Assembly: GCA_949286015.1 (NCBI GenBank)
Contig: CASEBB010000045.1
Location: forward strand, 1 to 64,000
DNA length: 64,000 nucleotides
Direction of reading: 5' to 3'
Source of the DNA: an uncultured Succinivibrionaceae bacterium
Lineage (GTDB): Bacteria; Pseudomonadota; Gammaproteobacteria; Enterobacterales; Succinivibrionaceae
Part shown: positions 27,198-36,114 of the stretch, one piece after another
Layout of the letters: the number at the start of each line of letters is the position of its first letter
Numbering within the stretch: position 1 is the first letter of the stretch
The notes under the pieces: model-generated
The model's database searches: none
Seen by the model: the letters and a program-made list of their open reading frames with translations, nothing else
Told to the model about the DNA's origin: nothing
Made by a program: the position numbers and the translations under genes

Positions 27198-27316
27198 AGC
27201 GCAGGCTAAAGCGCTTGGCTTGAGGCAGTATGGTTGCTGTGGCTAAGACTGTAACCCGTAGTACTGTGCTGCTCTGCACTTGCTATTGGCTATCACCTTG
27301 GGAGGAAGAGCCGAAG

Positions 27317-27589
27317 ATGGAGAATAATCGTAAGTTACGTGACACCGGTTACCTGTACGATCCGAACACAGCTGAGTTTGTAGAAGAGCGGGCGCGCGTT
27401 AAGGATCTGTGCTTCGAGTACAACAACCTTACCCGCCCAAGTGACGTTAAGCGTCAGCATGAGATGCTTGACAAGATCTTAGGCAAGCACGGGGTGCCAA
27501 TACAGCAATTATTGAAAAGTACATTAGGAGCCAACAAAGGCCGATGTAACTCCCACGTTAGCCGCTTTCATCCCTACGCTTACGCATAG
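27317..27589 (+). CDS. Orphan maltose/galactoside O-acetyltransferase N-terminal (Mac) domain
   Basis: The ATG at 27317 has GGAGGAAG 9-16 bases upstream. The 90-residue product starts with a Mac domain (ELYD-like YLYDPNTAEFVEERARVKDLC, then FEYNNLTRPSD and RQHEMLDKILG) as found at the N-terminus of maltose and galactoside O-acetyltransferases. The left-handed beta-helix of hexapeptide repeats that carries acetyl-CoA and the catalytic His is missing; after residue ~62 the text is unrelated and stops. No hexapeptide remnant is visible downstream. It is most likely a truncated relic of an acetyltransferase, though the good ribosome-binding site leaves open a small stand-alone protein. A family 3 repeat ends 120 bases upstream. 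Confidence 0.6.
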   Translation: MENNRKLRDTGYLYDPNTAEFVEERARVKDLCFEYNNLTRPSDVKRQHEMLDKILGKHGVPIQQLLKSTLGANKGRCNSHVSRFHPYAYA

Positions 27590-27899
27590 GGGCGCACAGG
27601 CTCGCCGTGAGCCCTATCTTAAGCAGCACTTAGCGGTCACTGCTTACAGGGAATAGCCTCCGCCGTTTCTGTACACTATGGGGCTGTTAGTGACTCTGTG
27701 CTGAGCTGATGGTGGTGAGGGGCAAAATAGAGGGGATATGGCAGGGCCAGCGTCTCGCCTAAGCGCTGCCCTTTGTTGCTGCCGCTGTTTCCACAGACGC
27801 CATGCGCTCTATCTTTGGCATCACGTGAGGGTTGGTGAGCAGCTGCTGCACTGGCGTGTGGACAGCGGAGATCGCGGGGATGCTGTAGGGAAGCGCAGC
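27590..27899. other. Intergenic, nothing recognised
   Basis: A 310-bp gap between the Mac-domain fragment and the convergent GntR gene. The overlapping plus-strand open frame at 27738 runs antisense into gntR and has no supporting signal. Confidence 0.5.
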
Positions 27900-28763
27900 T
27901 TACTGGGCGTCCTTTTTGGCGCTGGCGCGAGAGGCGCGGGCTTTTGGTTTGTCCGTACTGCCATGGCTTTCTGCCTTGGTCTTTTTGGCCTTAACCTCAA
28001 CCTTCTCCGCTTCATCGCGGCGCAGCATGTTGAGCGACTCTGGGGTGAACCAATCACTGTAAGCACGAATGATCGGCTTTTGCGTGTCAATGATGTTGCT
28101 TAAGTGCTGGCTTAACAGCACTAAGCACTGCTTCATGTCCCCAGTCTTTAAGTGCGCAAAGATCTCCTCGTGCTCGTGGGTTACCGTCTCTGGTGGCGTC
28201 ACGTCCTTATCAAAGGTCAAAAAGCGGATACGATCCATTTGGCCCTTTAGGCTCTGAATGGTATTCCACGCCATGTTGGTGCCAGAGATGGCGCATAAGC
28301 GCTCATGGAAGAGGTCATCAAGGCGCAGATAGGCGGCACGAATGTCCTTCTCTTCCTCATCTTGCAAGAGGCGCTTTTGTTGTTGCAGCACGCGCTCAAG
28401 TTGCAGCAGGCACTCCTCACGATCCTTAGGCTTGAGGTTGGTGATATTGAGCACGCACTCTTTTTCAATAGCAGTGCGCACAAAGACCGTTTGTCTGATC
28501 TCGCTTACGGAGATACGCTCGACCACCGAGCCACGCTGTGGCATTACACGCAGCATGCCCTCGTAGCTTAAGCGCATCAGGGCTTCACGTACTGGCTGGC
28601 GCGAGACATTAAAGTGCTTAGAGAGGGAGTTCTCCGAGAGAATGGTGCCAGGGGTAATGTTGGTCTCGGTGATGTGCTTGCGCAGGAAGTCGTAGATCTG
28701 CGCACTAATGACCTTGTGCGGCGAAATACGTAACTTGGGGAGGCTCAGAATAGAAGAGGCCAT
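27900..28763 (-). CDS. GntR-family transcriptional regulator, FCD type
   Basis: DNA-binding repressor with ligand-sensing C-domain. Residues ~15-80 are the winged helix (PGTILSENSLSKHFNVSRQPVREALMRLSYEGML). Residues ~90-235 are the all-helical FCD domain, which normally binds a metal and a carboxylate effector; candidate ligands are Asp/His in LRLDDLFHERL, His in EHEEIFAHLK and His in LLSQHLSNI. The last ~40 residues are a Lys/Ala-rich low-complexity tail. FCD regulators of this type (UxuR, ExuR, LgoR) often control sugar-acid genes, so it is a candidate regulator of the uxaC/TRAP locus 12 kb away, but it stands alone here and the link is inference. Confidence 0.9.
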   Translation of the reverse strand: MASSILSLPKLRISPHKVISAQIYDFLRKHITETNITPGTILSENSLSKHFNVSRQPVREALMRLSYEGMLRVMPQRGSVVERISVSEIRQTVFVRTAIEKECVLNITNLKPKDREECLLQLERVLQQQKRLLQDEEEKDIRAAYLRLDDLFHERLCAISGTNMAWNTIQSLKGQMDRIRFLTFDKDVTPPETVTHEHEEIFAHLKTGDMKQCLVLLSQHLSNIIDTQKPIIRAYSDWFTPESLNMLRRDEAEKVEVKAKKTKAESHGSTDKPKARASRASAKKDAQ

Positions 28764-29382
28764 ACGACACCTGCGGATTTGGGGGGGAATGAGGAGGCAG
28801 CCCCAGAGAATTTGATACTGTGGTGAGGCTAATGTCGAGAGATCAGCAAAGAAGATCCGTTACCATGCCTACACAGATGGGCACCAGCAGCCACCTCTGA
28901 CATGGCAAGCCAAAAGGAGGGGATAGCAAATTGTGCATTTGCGCTAAGGCACGTGAATGGACATTATAGCGCGCTTTGGCCTGTACATGCAGTTTTTTGC
29001 TGCCTCGGCGGGCAAAGACAGGCGTAAGGGGCATGCGGCAAAACGCAGAGAGCCATCACAGCTCCACACAGGTGGTGCTAAAGGCACGCAATCCGGCTGT
29101 GACGCGGGATAGCTGCTACTTGTAGCAGGAAATACCCAGAGCACTTGGCTTGTGTTTGCGGTTAGGGGGAGGGGAAGGGCAAAGAGGAAGAGCAAGAGGA
29201 AAAGGAAGTAGAGAGAGGGTGGGTACAGTGGAGGAGAACTGCTACACAGCTCCCCTCACAGCGCTGCTTTGGCTGCAATATACCGCCAGCAGACACTGTG
29301 AGGAGATGTACACCAAAGGCCACCTCGGAGCTTAGCTTAGCCTTGCTGAGCTCCGCTGCGGTAGCCTCAGAAGAAAGGTGGA
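28764..29382. other. Intergenic with homopurine tract
   Basis: No gene. A nearly pure purine run spans about 29163-29221 (G/A only apart from a few C/T), followed by ordinary text. A partial GGAGCT/AGCTCC dyad (29326-29354) lies after the asnS stop but has no T-tract. Confidence 0.5.
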
Positions 29383-30783
29383 TTAGAAGTTGGCGTTACG
29401 TGGGTAACGTGGGAATGGAATGGCATCACGAATGTTGCCAATACCAGTCACGTACACCACCAGACGCTCAAAGCCTAAACCAAAGCCCGAGTGTGGCACC
29501 GAGCCATAACGGCGTAAGTCACGGTACCAGTAGTACGAGTCCTTGTTTAAGCCTAACTCGTCCATACGGCGATCTAACAGCTCTAATCGCTCCTCACGCT
29601 GCGAGCCACCAATGATCTCGCCAATACCTGGGGCTAACACGTCCATAGCCGCCACGGTCTTGCCATCGTCGTTTTGACGCATGTAGAAGGCCTTGATGTC
29701 CTTTGGATAGTTCTTCACTACCACAGGAGCCTTAAAGTGCTCTTCAGCAAGGTAACGCTCGTGCTCGGACTGTAAGTCGATACCCCACGATACTGGGTAC
29801 TCAAACTTCTTACCGCACTCTTGCAGGATCTTAATGGCGTCGGTGTAGTCCACCTGCGCAAAGTCTGCGTTAATGAAGTCCTCTAAGCGCTTGACCGCAT
29901 CCTTATCGATGCGCTCAACGATAAAGGCCATGTCATCAGCACGCTCTTCTAAGACGCGCTTAAAGACATACTTGAGCATGTCCTCAGCGACCGAGGCGCA
30001 GGCATTTAAGTCGGCAAAGGCCTGCTCCATCTCCAGCATCCAGAACTCAGCTAAGTGACGGGTGGTGTTGGAGTCTTCGGCACGGAAGGTAGGGCCAAAG
30101 GTGTAGACCTTAGACAGCGCACAGGCGTAGGTCTCGACGTTAAGCTGACCAGACACGGTGAGGAAGGTGTGCTTACCAAAGAAGTCTTGGTTGTAGTCCA
30201 CCTTGCCCTGCTCAGTCTTTGGCAGGTTGTCTAAGTCGAAGTTAGTGACCGTAAACATCTCACCGGCACCCTCGCAGTCGGAGGCGGTGATGATTGGGGT
30301 GGCTACCCACATATAGCCACGCTCTTGGAAGAAGGAGTGCAGCGCGTAAGCTAAGCAGTTGCGGATACGCATCACGGCACCGATGAGGTTGGTACGTGGG
30401 CGTAAGTGCGCATACTCACGTAAGTACTCAACGGTGTGGCGCTTAGCGGCCATTGGATAGGTGTCTGGGTCTTCAACTAAGCCTAAGACCTGCACCTTGG
30501 TAGCTTGCAGTTCGACATCTTGGCCCTTGCCTTGGGAAGCGACTAAGGTGCCTTCGACCATGACCGAGCAGCCCGTAGTGAGCTTTAAGATCTCGCTGTC
30601 GTAATTGCTGAGGGTATTCGGAGCAAGCACCTGCAGGTTATTGAAGCAGGAACCGTCGTTCACTGCTAAGAAAGAGAAACCGGCCTTAGAATCACGGCGG
30701 GTACGCAGCCAGCCGCCGACGGTGACGGTGTCACCAATGGCGCACTGATGGTTTAAGACGTCTTTAATCGCAACTAGAGACAT
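29383..30783 (-). CDS. asnS: Asparaginyl-tRNA synthetase
   Basis: Charges tRNA-Asn. 466 residues, the usual bacterial length. N-terminal OB-fold anticodon-binding domain ([26 protein letters not shown]) followed by the class II catalytic domain: motif 2 [19 protein letters not shown] and motif 3 in [21 protein letters not shown], ending [12 protein letters not shown]. The Asn-type motif 2 (T-T-R-H, rather than the AspRS pattern) supports AsnS. GGAGCAC lies 9-15 bases before the ATG. Single gene. Confidence 0.97.
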   Translation of the reverse strand: MSLVAIKDVLNHQCAIGDTVTVGGWLRTRRDSKAGFSFLAVNDGSCFNNLQVLAPNTLSNYDSEILKLTTGCSVMVEGTLVASQGKGQDVELQATKVQVLGLVEDPDTYPMAAKRHTVEYLREYAHLRPRTNLIGAVMRIRNCLAYALHSFFQERGYMWVATPIITASDCEGAGEMFTVTNFDLDNLPKTEQGKVDYNQDFFGKHTFLTVSGQLNVETYACALSKVYTFGPTFRAEDSNTTRHLAEFWMLEMEQAFADLNACASVAEDMLKYVFKRVLEERADDMAFIVERIDKDAVKRLEDFINADFAQVDYTDAIKILQECGKKFEYPVSWGIDLQSEHERYLAEEHFKAPVVVKNYPKDIKAFYMRQNDDGKTVAAMDVLAPGIGEIIGGSQREERLELLDRRMDELGLNKDSYYWYRDLRRYGSVPHSGFGLGFERLVVYVTGIGNIRDAIPFPRYPRNANF

Positions 30784-31299
30784 GAAAAGATGTGCTCCTA
30801 ATAAAACCCAGTTTTAGGTAAGGGCCACATTACTGTGCCCCCACAACGCTAACTTCTTTGCTATGCAGCTACGGTGTTATTAAGCGGAGCAGAGCGCAGC
30901 GTAGAAGTAGTGCGGTGTAGCCTAAAACCACTATGGTGGCACCGGTAGCAAAGTAGCTTTACCCTCAAGTACCCTTGCCAAAAAGCCAAAACAGCCAAAC
31001 AATCATGGCGGCAAGAGCAAGGTAAAAGGGCACTGTGCTACGTAAGCTCCAGAGCCTAACTGCGTGCAGTGCAGGTGCTTGCTTGCCTTGAATCACTGCG
31101 CGCAGCAAAAAACGGTAAAGCCGCTAAAAGAGCAGGCCAACCAAAGCTTTTCCCCGTCACCACTCTCTTTGCGCAAAGAGAGTGGCGGGACATGCTGCAG
31201 CGTAACAGTAGGGGAGAACACTTTGGTTTGACACTACCCTGAGCCGGATACCAGCACAGGCGTAGCGGCATGATAAAGAACCAGAGCGTAAGCTTGAGC
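30784..31299. other. Intergenic upstream of asnS with 26-bp palindrome
   Basis: No gene in 516 bases; the one striking item is the perfect dyad at 31160-31185. Confidence 0.55.
31160..31185. repeat. Perfect 26-bp palindrome
   Basis: CCACTCTCTTTGC followed directly by its exact reverse complement. No T-tract on either side, so it is either a protein-binding site or a cruciform/hairpin in RNA. It lies 115 bases after the membrane-protein gene and 377 bases upstream of asnS. Confidence 0.8.
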
Positions 31300-32124
31300 T
31301 TAGTCGTGCTTGCCTTGCTCGTGGTTCTGCTTTTGTTCTTGTTGTTTGAGCGCAGTCATTAAGGCGGCGTCTTCAGCGCTTTGGCGCTTATCACCGACCA
31401 CTGAATCAGGCTGTGTTGCCATAGCGACAGTCGCCTCAGCAGCGCTGTTAGCTGTATCAGCAGTATCAGCTTGCTCGGCTTGCGCTTGCTCTGCTTGCGT
31501 TTGCGCGGCTTCCTGTTGCTTTTGCTCTTCGGCTAAGCGGGTGGCGGCCTTAGCGCGAGCAGTAGCATCATCTAAAGCGCTATTGTTTTGCTTTTGAGCC
31601 TCTAAGTCCTCGGCAGTTTGGCCGCGTAACATGGCGCTTTTGACCACTAAGTGGCCATGGTCGCCCTTAACGGTAAACATGCCACGTGGGCGGTTGGTGT
31701 TAGCTCCTACCACTAAGGCTGGCAGCTTAAACTGCTTGTGATCAGCCATAAAGGTCTTAATCTCATGGCAGATACTCTCACCGACTAAGCGCGTCTCGAT
31801 GTGGATTAAGCCGTAGTTTGGCACATCGCAGACACCCTTAATGACGGTGATGCCACGCACTGGCTCGCAGGAGTCGACTTGCGCCTCCATGTACACGCCC
31901 TCGCGCACGAGCTTTTTGACACGCGCACTGATGAAAAAGGACTTTGCGGCTAAGAGCGCAAAGAGGACGCCCATAAAGAGGCTTAAGTAGTAATCACGGC
32001 CCTCTTGCATGGCATAAAAGGCCATGCACAGAGCAATGAGCATGATAAAGGTGTAAATCACACCAAAGACTAACTGGGCGGTACCCACCCGAGGTTCAAA
32101 GGACTGTTGCGTGCTAAATGCCAT
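31300..32124 (-). CDS. Two-helix membrane protein of unknown function
   Basis: Start follows AAGGATC; the ATG overlaps the upstream lipoprotein gene by 11 bases, indicating translational coupling. Residues ~15-60 contain two membrane helices (LVFGVIYTFIMLIALCMAFYA and LSLFMGVLFALLAAKSFFI). A beta-rich soluble domain follows (EAQVDSCEPVRGITVIKGVC...IHIETRLVGESI) and then from ~175 an Ala/Gln/Glu-rich, probably coiled or disordered tail. The layout resembles DUF3592-like membrane proteins but I cannot assign it. Second gene of a pair with a lipoprotein, so likely an envelope function. Confidence 0.7.
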   Translation of the reverse strand: MAFSTQQSFEPRVGTAQLVFGVIYTFIMLIALCMAFYAMQEGRDYYLSLFMGVLFALLAAKSFFISARVKKLVREGVYMEAQVDSCEPVRGITVIKGVCDVPNYGLIHIETRLVGESICHEIKTFMADHKQFKLPALVVGANTNRPRGMFTVKGDHGHLVVKSAMLRGQTAEDLEAQKQNNSALDDATARAKAATRLAEEQKQQEAAQTQAEQAQAEQADTADTANSAAEATVAMATQPDSVVGDKRQSAEDAALMTALKQQEQKQNHEQGKHD

Positions 32125-32620
32125 TGGCGTGTGATCCTTGGGTGACGCCGATTAAGCCATAATAGCTGCGGCTAGGGTTAAACTGCTTAAGCTGTGGGTC
32201 AGGAGTTAAGCGCACATTTAAGGCACAAGAGCCTTGCAGCATCACAAGGGAGTTATGGCGCAGGGAGTCGAGGCTGGCAGCGCCGATGAGATTAGCTGGC
32301 ACCTCAATTTGGTAGCGTACCTTTTGGTTAGGTGGCAGCGTTTCTTTGCTGAAATTCTTAGTTAAGGTTGCCACTTTGGTGTCGCGGATAAAGACATCAG
32401 CGGTGACACTTAAAAGCGGCAGCGCGGTAGCAGAGTGATGCTCAAGGGTGTAGGTGATCACAAAGCTAGGAGTAGGGCCTTGCTCGTTTAAGGCTAGGCT
32501 TTCAATGGTCAACTGTGGACTGTCTGCACCTTCTGGTAGAGAGGTACAAGCTGAGAGCAAGAGGCTTAAGCTTACAAGCAGAAGCAGTGCGCGCCATGGG
32601 CGTAACAGAGCTGCGAACAT
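32114..32620 (-). CDS. Lipoprotein with LEA14-like (WHy) beta domain
   Basis: Signal peptide with lipobox LLSACTS (Cys25) predicts a lipid-anchored envelope protein. The mature 140 residues look like a single immunoglobulin-like beta sandwich: LTIESLALNEQGPTPSFVITYTLEHHSATALPLLSV, then DVFIRDTKVATLTKNFS and an LPPNQKVRYQIEVP segment, the pattern of LEA2/WHy domains found in periplasmic proteins. The exact family is uncertain. GGATGT precedes the ATG. Overlaps the next gene by 11 bases. Confidence 0.7.
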   Translation of the reverse strand: MFAALLRPWRALLLLVSLSLLLSACTSLPEGADSPQLTIESLALNEQGPTPSFVITYTLEHHSATALPLLSVTADVFIRDTKVATLTKNFSKETLPPNQKVRYQIEVPANLIGAASLDSLRHNSLVMLQGSCALNVRLTPDPQLKQFNPSRSYYGLIGVTQGSHANGI

Positions 32621-32917
32621 AAGTTACATCCGAAATAGTCAGGATGAGAGCAAGCCCTGATATTTCCTGCTTGAGCAGGAGTAGTGCTGGCTTGCAGGGC
32701 ACAAAAGTGACATGAAATAGGCATTGTATCACCAATGTGGAGAGGCGGGTGATTTTGCTTGAGGTTAGGTAAGGAGGCGGGGGATGGGGCAGAGATAAGC
32801 GCGTTGCTTGGTGGTTGGTGTGAGCTTGGGAACAGGGCGTGACGAACTTAGGGAGGCGCTTAGACCCGATAATGAGGGCGCTGCACAGCCTCGTAAATCA
32901 GCTGTTTGGTATTACCA

Positions 32918-33018
32918 CCGATCGTGAGGAGGTCTGGGGTAATTTTGCTCAAGCTGATAAACACAGGGGGTATGGGCATGCCTAAGACTATCTCAAGGTA
33001 AAACTTGAGCGCAAAGTT
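32918..33018 (+). repeat. MITE-like element family 2, partial copy
   Basis: Matches the left ~100 bases of the complete element at 46846-46985, including the terminal repeat with one change (CCGATCGTGAGGAGGTCT). The right end is missing. Confidence 0.85.
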
Positions 33019-33177
33019 AGGCTCTTCCCTCTGTTTTGTGGCTTAAGCCCTTGTTTTAGCCTGCATTACCCTGAAGCTCTTCACTGCACCCAAAGGATGG
33101 TTGCCCACAGTGTCCTACAGCCGTGCTCTGTGCTGAGCATACGTCTCTTGCTGGTTCTCCTTTGCCCATAAACGCCA

Positions 33178-33224
33178 CAAGCCCAGTGCCATGGCCTGTG
33201 TGCAGACCATAGTGCTGGGCTTGT
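33178..33224 (-). terminator. Hairpin after yeiH, possible terminator
   Basis: AAGCCCAG/CTGGGCTT stem with an inner CCATG/CATGG-like continuation. Only a weak T-content follows on the minus strand. Confidence 0.4.
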
Positions 33225-33316
33225 GTGTCTTCAGTAGCCTCTCAAGGCTTTTTACTGTGGCAAAGCGCGGCAGGTAACAGCTTAACGGTAGCTACTATTT
33301 GCTGTTTCCGCTATCT

Positions 33317-34420
33317 TTAGCTTAACCACGATGGAATGGTCAGCGCTAAGCAGTAACCACCTACCAGTAACCAGATAAACAGCAAGAAGGCCAGTAAGAA
33401 TGGCTTAGCACCTGCCGCTTTAAACTTATCGATACTGGTATCAGTACCTAAGGCCGTCATAGCCATGGTCAGTAAAAAGGTGTCAATGTACTCAATGGTG
33501 CCGTTAAGAGGGATGTCCTTAACGGTCTCCGCACCAACTAAGCCCTGTAACCACGTGTTGAGCACAATCACCAGCAGGAAGTTAATCGCAAAGTAAGGGA
33601 TGGTGATCTTGGTCTTTTCCTTGACCGCTGGAGCTCCTTGCGCTGCTTCCTTTGCTGCCTTAGCCTGCGCACGGAGCTTAGCTAAGATAATGGCCATCAC
33701 CACTAACACTGGAGCCAGCATCATGACGCGGATCATCTTGGTGATAGTCGCAGTAGCAGCGATACCTAAGCTATCGCTAGGATCCATGGCATTACCGGCA
33801 GCAGCGACGTGGGCCACCTCATGTAAGGTCGAGCCGGTGTAGATAGCCACGCCCATGTCACCTAAAGCGTCGAGCAAACCTGCACGGTACATGATTGGGT
33901 AGAGGAACATGGCAATGGTGCCAAAGATCACCACCGTAGACACAGCAATGGCGGTCTTATGACCTTGGCATTTGACCACAGACTCAGCACCTAAGACCGC
34001 AGCTGCACCGCAGATAGAGCTACCAGTGGCAGTCATTAAGGCGGTCTCGCGATCCATCTTTAAGATGCGACCTAAGCCCACACCTAAGAGTAAGGTGCCA
34101 CAGACGATAATGGCATCCACCACAATGGCAGGTAAGCCTACTGCGACCACATCAGAGAGGGTAAGACGAAAGCCGTAGAGCACGATACCGGTACGCAGAA
34201 TCTGCTTGGTGCAGAACTTAATACCTGGCCCCCACTCCTCTGGCATCTTGCGTCGTAAGGTGTTGGCGTAGATCACACCTAAGATGATGCCCACAATGAG
34301 TGGACTTAAGGAGAGGGACTTAACAAATGGGACTTCAGAGAGGTAGAAAGCTGCCAGCGAAAACAACGCTATCAGCAAAAGACCGTGGAGGGTATTGGCA
34401 CGCTGCCCTTTTTGGAACAT
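33317..34420 (-). CDS. yeiH: YeiH-family putative sulfate/small-anion exporter
   Basis: Polytopic inner-membrane protein (UPF0324/Cons_hypoth698). 367 residues with about ten hydrophobic helices; conserved blocks include LSPLIVGIILGVIYANT, TGIVLYGFRLT, TGSSICGAAAVLG and GSTLHEVAHVAAAG, the last two being hallmark motifs. A short Lys/Ala linker splits the middle helices. GGGAGGAC precedes the ATG. The gene downstream of the LysR regulator on the same strand is the standard yeiE-yeiH pairing. Transport substrate is not proven for most members; sulfonate/sulfite-derived anions are the usual suggestion. Confidence 0.9.
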   Translation of the reverse strand: MFQKGQRANTLHGLLLIALFSLAAFYLSEVPFVKSLSLSPLIVGIILGVIYANTLRRKMPEEWGPGIKFCTKQILRTGIVLYGFRLTLSDVVAVGLPAIVVDAIIVCGTLLLGVGLGRILKMDRETALMTATGSSICGAAAVLGAESVVKCQGHKTAIAVSTVVIFGTIAMFLYPIMYRAGLLDALGDMGVAIYTGSTLHEVAHVAAAGNAMDPSDSLGIAATATITKMIRVMMLAPVLVVMAIILAKLRAQAKAAKEAAQGAPAVKEKTKITIPYFAINFLLVIVLNTWLQGLVGAETVKDIPLNGTIEYIDTFLLTMAMTALGTDTSIDKFKAAGAKPFLLAFLLFIWLLVGGYCLALTIPSWLS

Positions 34421-34806
34421 TAAGTCCTCCCGTAGGAATTAGAGTAGCTCTCCAGATTGTAGTATTAGTCAGACCCCTGGTAGAGCTCACGATGTCCCTA
34501 AAGATACCCGCTTCACTGCACTTTGGCTAATGCTATTTTGGTATGCGTCATAACTAGAGGTTATAACGTGCTGTTAAGGCATATTGGTAGTGACGCGTTA
34601 TAAGGCAAGCTTTATGGGGGATAGGATTGCTCTGGGGTGCTATAACCAAAATGGTGCAGGTGAGGGTAAATCAGGTAGGGTAGGGTAGGTCTGGGCAACG
34701 CAAAGTAGGGGGCTTAGCCGTTGGTTTGGTGCGTTTTGCTGAAGGGAGCTTGCTGGTGGTGGTAGTGCGTAGCTGCGCTGTGATGTTTTGCGCGTGTGGC
34801 TGTGGC
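34421..34806. other. yeiH promoter region with dyads
   Basis: 386 bases between the LysR gene and yeiH. It contains TTATAACG (34561) and CGTTATAA (34596), a perfect inverted repeat, plus an adjacent ATAAC-N6-GTTAT dyad, consistent with LysR-type binding sites. Confidence 0.5.
34548..34603. promoter_or_regulatory. Candidate LysR-type operator at yeiH
   Basis: CATAAC-TAGAG-GTTATAACG forms one dyad, and TTATAACG pairs with CGTTATAA 27 bases later. The location 130-180 bases upstream of yeiH suits activation by the LysR protein at 34807. Confidence 0.45.
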
Positions 34807-35796
34807 CTACTGCACTTCTTTGAGCACAAAGTCTAAAAAGCGCGTGACCAGTGGGCTCTGGGGGCCTGGTGCCTGCACTAAGCTTAGCTCCCGTGCAAAG
34901 TGCAGTGATGGTACCTGTAGCTCAATGAGACTACCCGTGCGCAGCTCCTCGGTTACCGCAAAGCGAGAGAGGATACAGAGGCTGTCACTCTGCTGCACAA
35001 AGAGCTTAATCGCCTCAGTGCTTCCCAAGTAGATGCAGACATTAAGGTCAGCTAAGTTTATTCCTTGCTCATGGAGGCACTTTTCAATGGTGTCGAGCGT
35101 ACCGCTGCCGCGCTCGCGCATCACTAAGGGGGCCTGCGTAAACTCTTCTAAGCTGATAGTGACTATAGGGTGAGAGGCATCGCTGGACACATCGTTGGAT
35201 GCCTCGCGGGAAGCGGTGCCATAAAGCGCAGAGCTCGTGGTAGTGGCTGCGGTGGTGCTGAGCCTACGGGCATAGCTGCTGTGGGCTGAGGCCAGCACTA
35301 AGAGCTCATCATGGCAAAACGGAGTATAGGAGAGTAGGGGCGAGTGAATCACGCCCTCGACTAAGCCCACGTCAATGTTGTGCTCATTCAGCTCGAGCTC
35401 AATGAGGCGAGAGTTACCATTGAGCATGGAGATATTGGCGTGGGGAAAGTCACGAACAAAGCGCACTAAATACGGTGGTAAGACGTATTGGGCAATGGTA
35501 GTACTGGCACCTAAGCGCAGTTGTCCCACATGGTCGTGGTGCAAGAGATTCATGCTGTACTCGAGCTGCTGGTACTCTTGGAGGATGCGCTCACTGTGGC
35601 GTAACATGGTTTGCCCAGCGGGAGTGAGCTTGAGCTTATTGCCCTGACGCTCAAAGAGCAGTACTTGGTACTGATCCTCAAGTTTGTTGATATGGCGTGT
35701 TACTGCGGGCTGACTGATAAAGAGCTCTTGTGCGGCCTTGGTAAAGGAGAGGTTTTTAGCAACGGCGTAGAAGACCTGCAATCTAAAGTCAGCCAT
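34807..35796 (-). CDS. LysR-family regulator, YeiE/CysL type
   Basis: Activator with an N-terminal winged helix (FYAVAKNLSFTKAAQELFISQPAVTRHINKLEDQYQVLLFERQGNKLKLTPAGQ, described by residues 9-60) and a periplasmic-binding-protein-like effector domain (LRLGASTTIAQYVLPPYL, then a LVEGVI and VMRERGSGT). A Ser/Thr/Ala-rich insert of ~25 residues lies inside the effector domain at about 173-200, where relatives have a tight turn. It sits upstream of yeiH on the same strand, as YeiE does with YeiH. No strong ribosome-binding site before the ATG. Confidence 0.88.
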   Translation of the reverse strand: MADFRLQVFYAVAKNLSFTKAAQELFISQPAVTRHINKLEDQYQVLLFERQGNKLKLTPAGQTMLRHSERILQEYQQLEYSMNLLHHDHVGQLRLGASTTIAQYVLPPYLVRFVRDFPHANISMLNGNSRLIELELNEHNIDVGLVEGVIHSPLLSYTPFCHDELLVLASAHSSYARRLSTTAATTTSSALYGTASREASNDVSSDASHPIVTISLEEFTQAPLVMRERGSGTLDTIEKCLHEQGINLADLNVCIYLGSTEAIKLFVQQSDSLCILSRFAVTEELRTGSLIELQVPSLHFARELSLVQAPGPQSPLVTRFLDFVLKEVQ

Positions 35797-36114
35797 AGTG
35801 AGCTGTTATCCCTGAGAGTTGAGTGCCTATAAGCAAGGGGCTAAGGAGGCTTAGGAAGAAGCAGTAGGGAGAGCCCCGCAAGTGTTACACCTCAAAGGTA
35901 GCTTATTGTCAGCAGCTTGCTCTGTAGCCTTGATAGCGCTACGTGCTGCCTTAAGATGCAAGAGTCTCTGCCGTCTTCAGATGGCAAATGGGGTATAGCA
36001 AAAAGCCTCGGCAGGTGCGGTGCTAAGACCGCCCTAAACCGAGGCTTTATGGGAGTGCCATGAGGCAGAGCTGCGCGTGCGTGGGGCGGGCGCTGCTGAG
36101 ATTAACCCAAGGCG
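35797..36114. other. Intergenic with chemoreceptor terminator
   Basis: 318 bases upstream of the LysR gene and after the chemoreceptor gene; apart from the terminator nothing is recognised. Confidence 0.5.
35997..36048 (-). terminator. Rho-independent terminator of the chemoreceptor gene
   Basis: AAAGCCTCGG and CCGAGGCTTTTTGC pair on the minus strand around a 27-base loop, about 65 bases beyond the stop. Confidence 0.75.

Larger units (their letters stand above)
26677..27316. other. Intergenic with terminator and repeat family 3 copy
   Basis: No gene. It holds the fabF terminator (26763-26788), a TATAAT at 27043-27048 with a poor -35, and a nested-hairpin repeat at 27071-27197. Confidence 0.55.
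32621..33316. other. Intergenic with partial MITE-like copy
   Basis: No gene in 696 bases. It holds the partial family 2 element (32918-33018) and a long hairpin after yeiH (33178-33224). Confidence 0.55.

Noticed and set aside
27738-28103. 121-codon plus-strand frame overlapping the GntR gene
   Set aside because: Antisense to the conserved C-terminal part of gntR and without a start signal.
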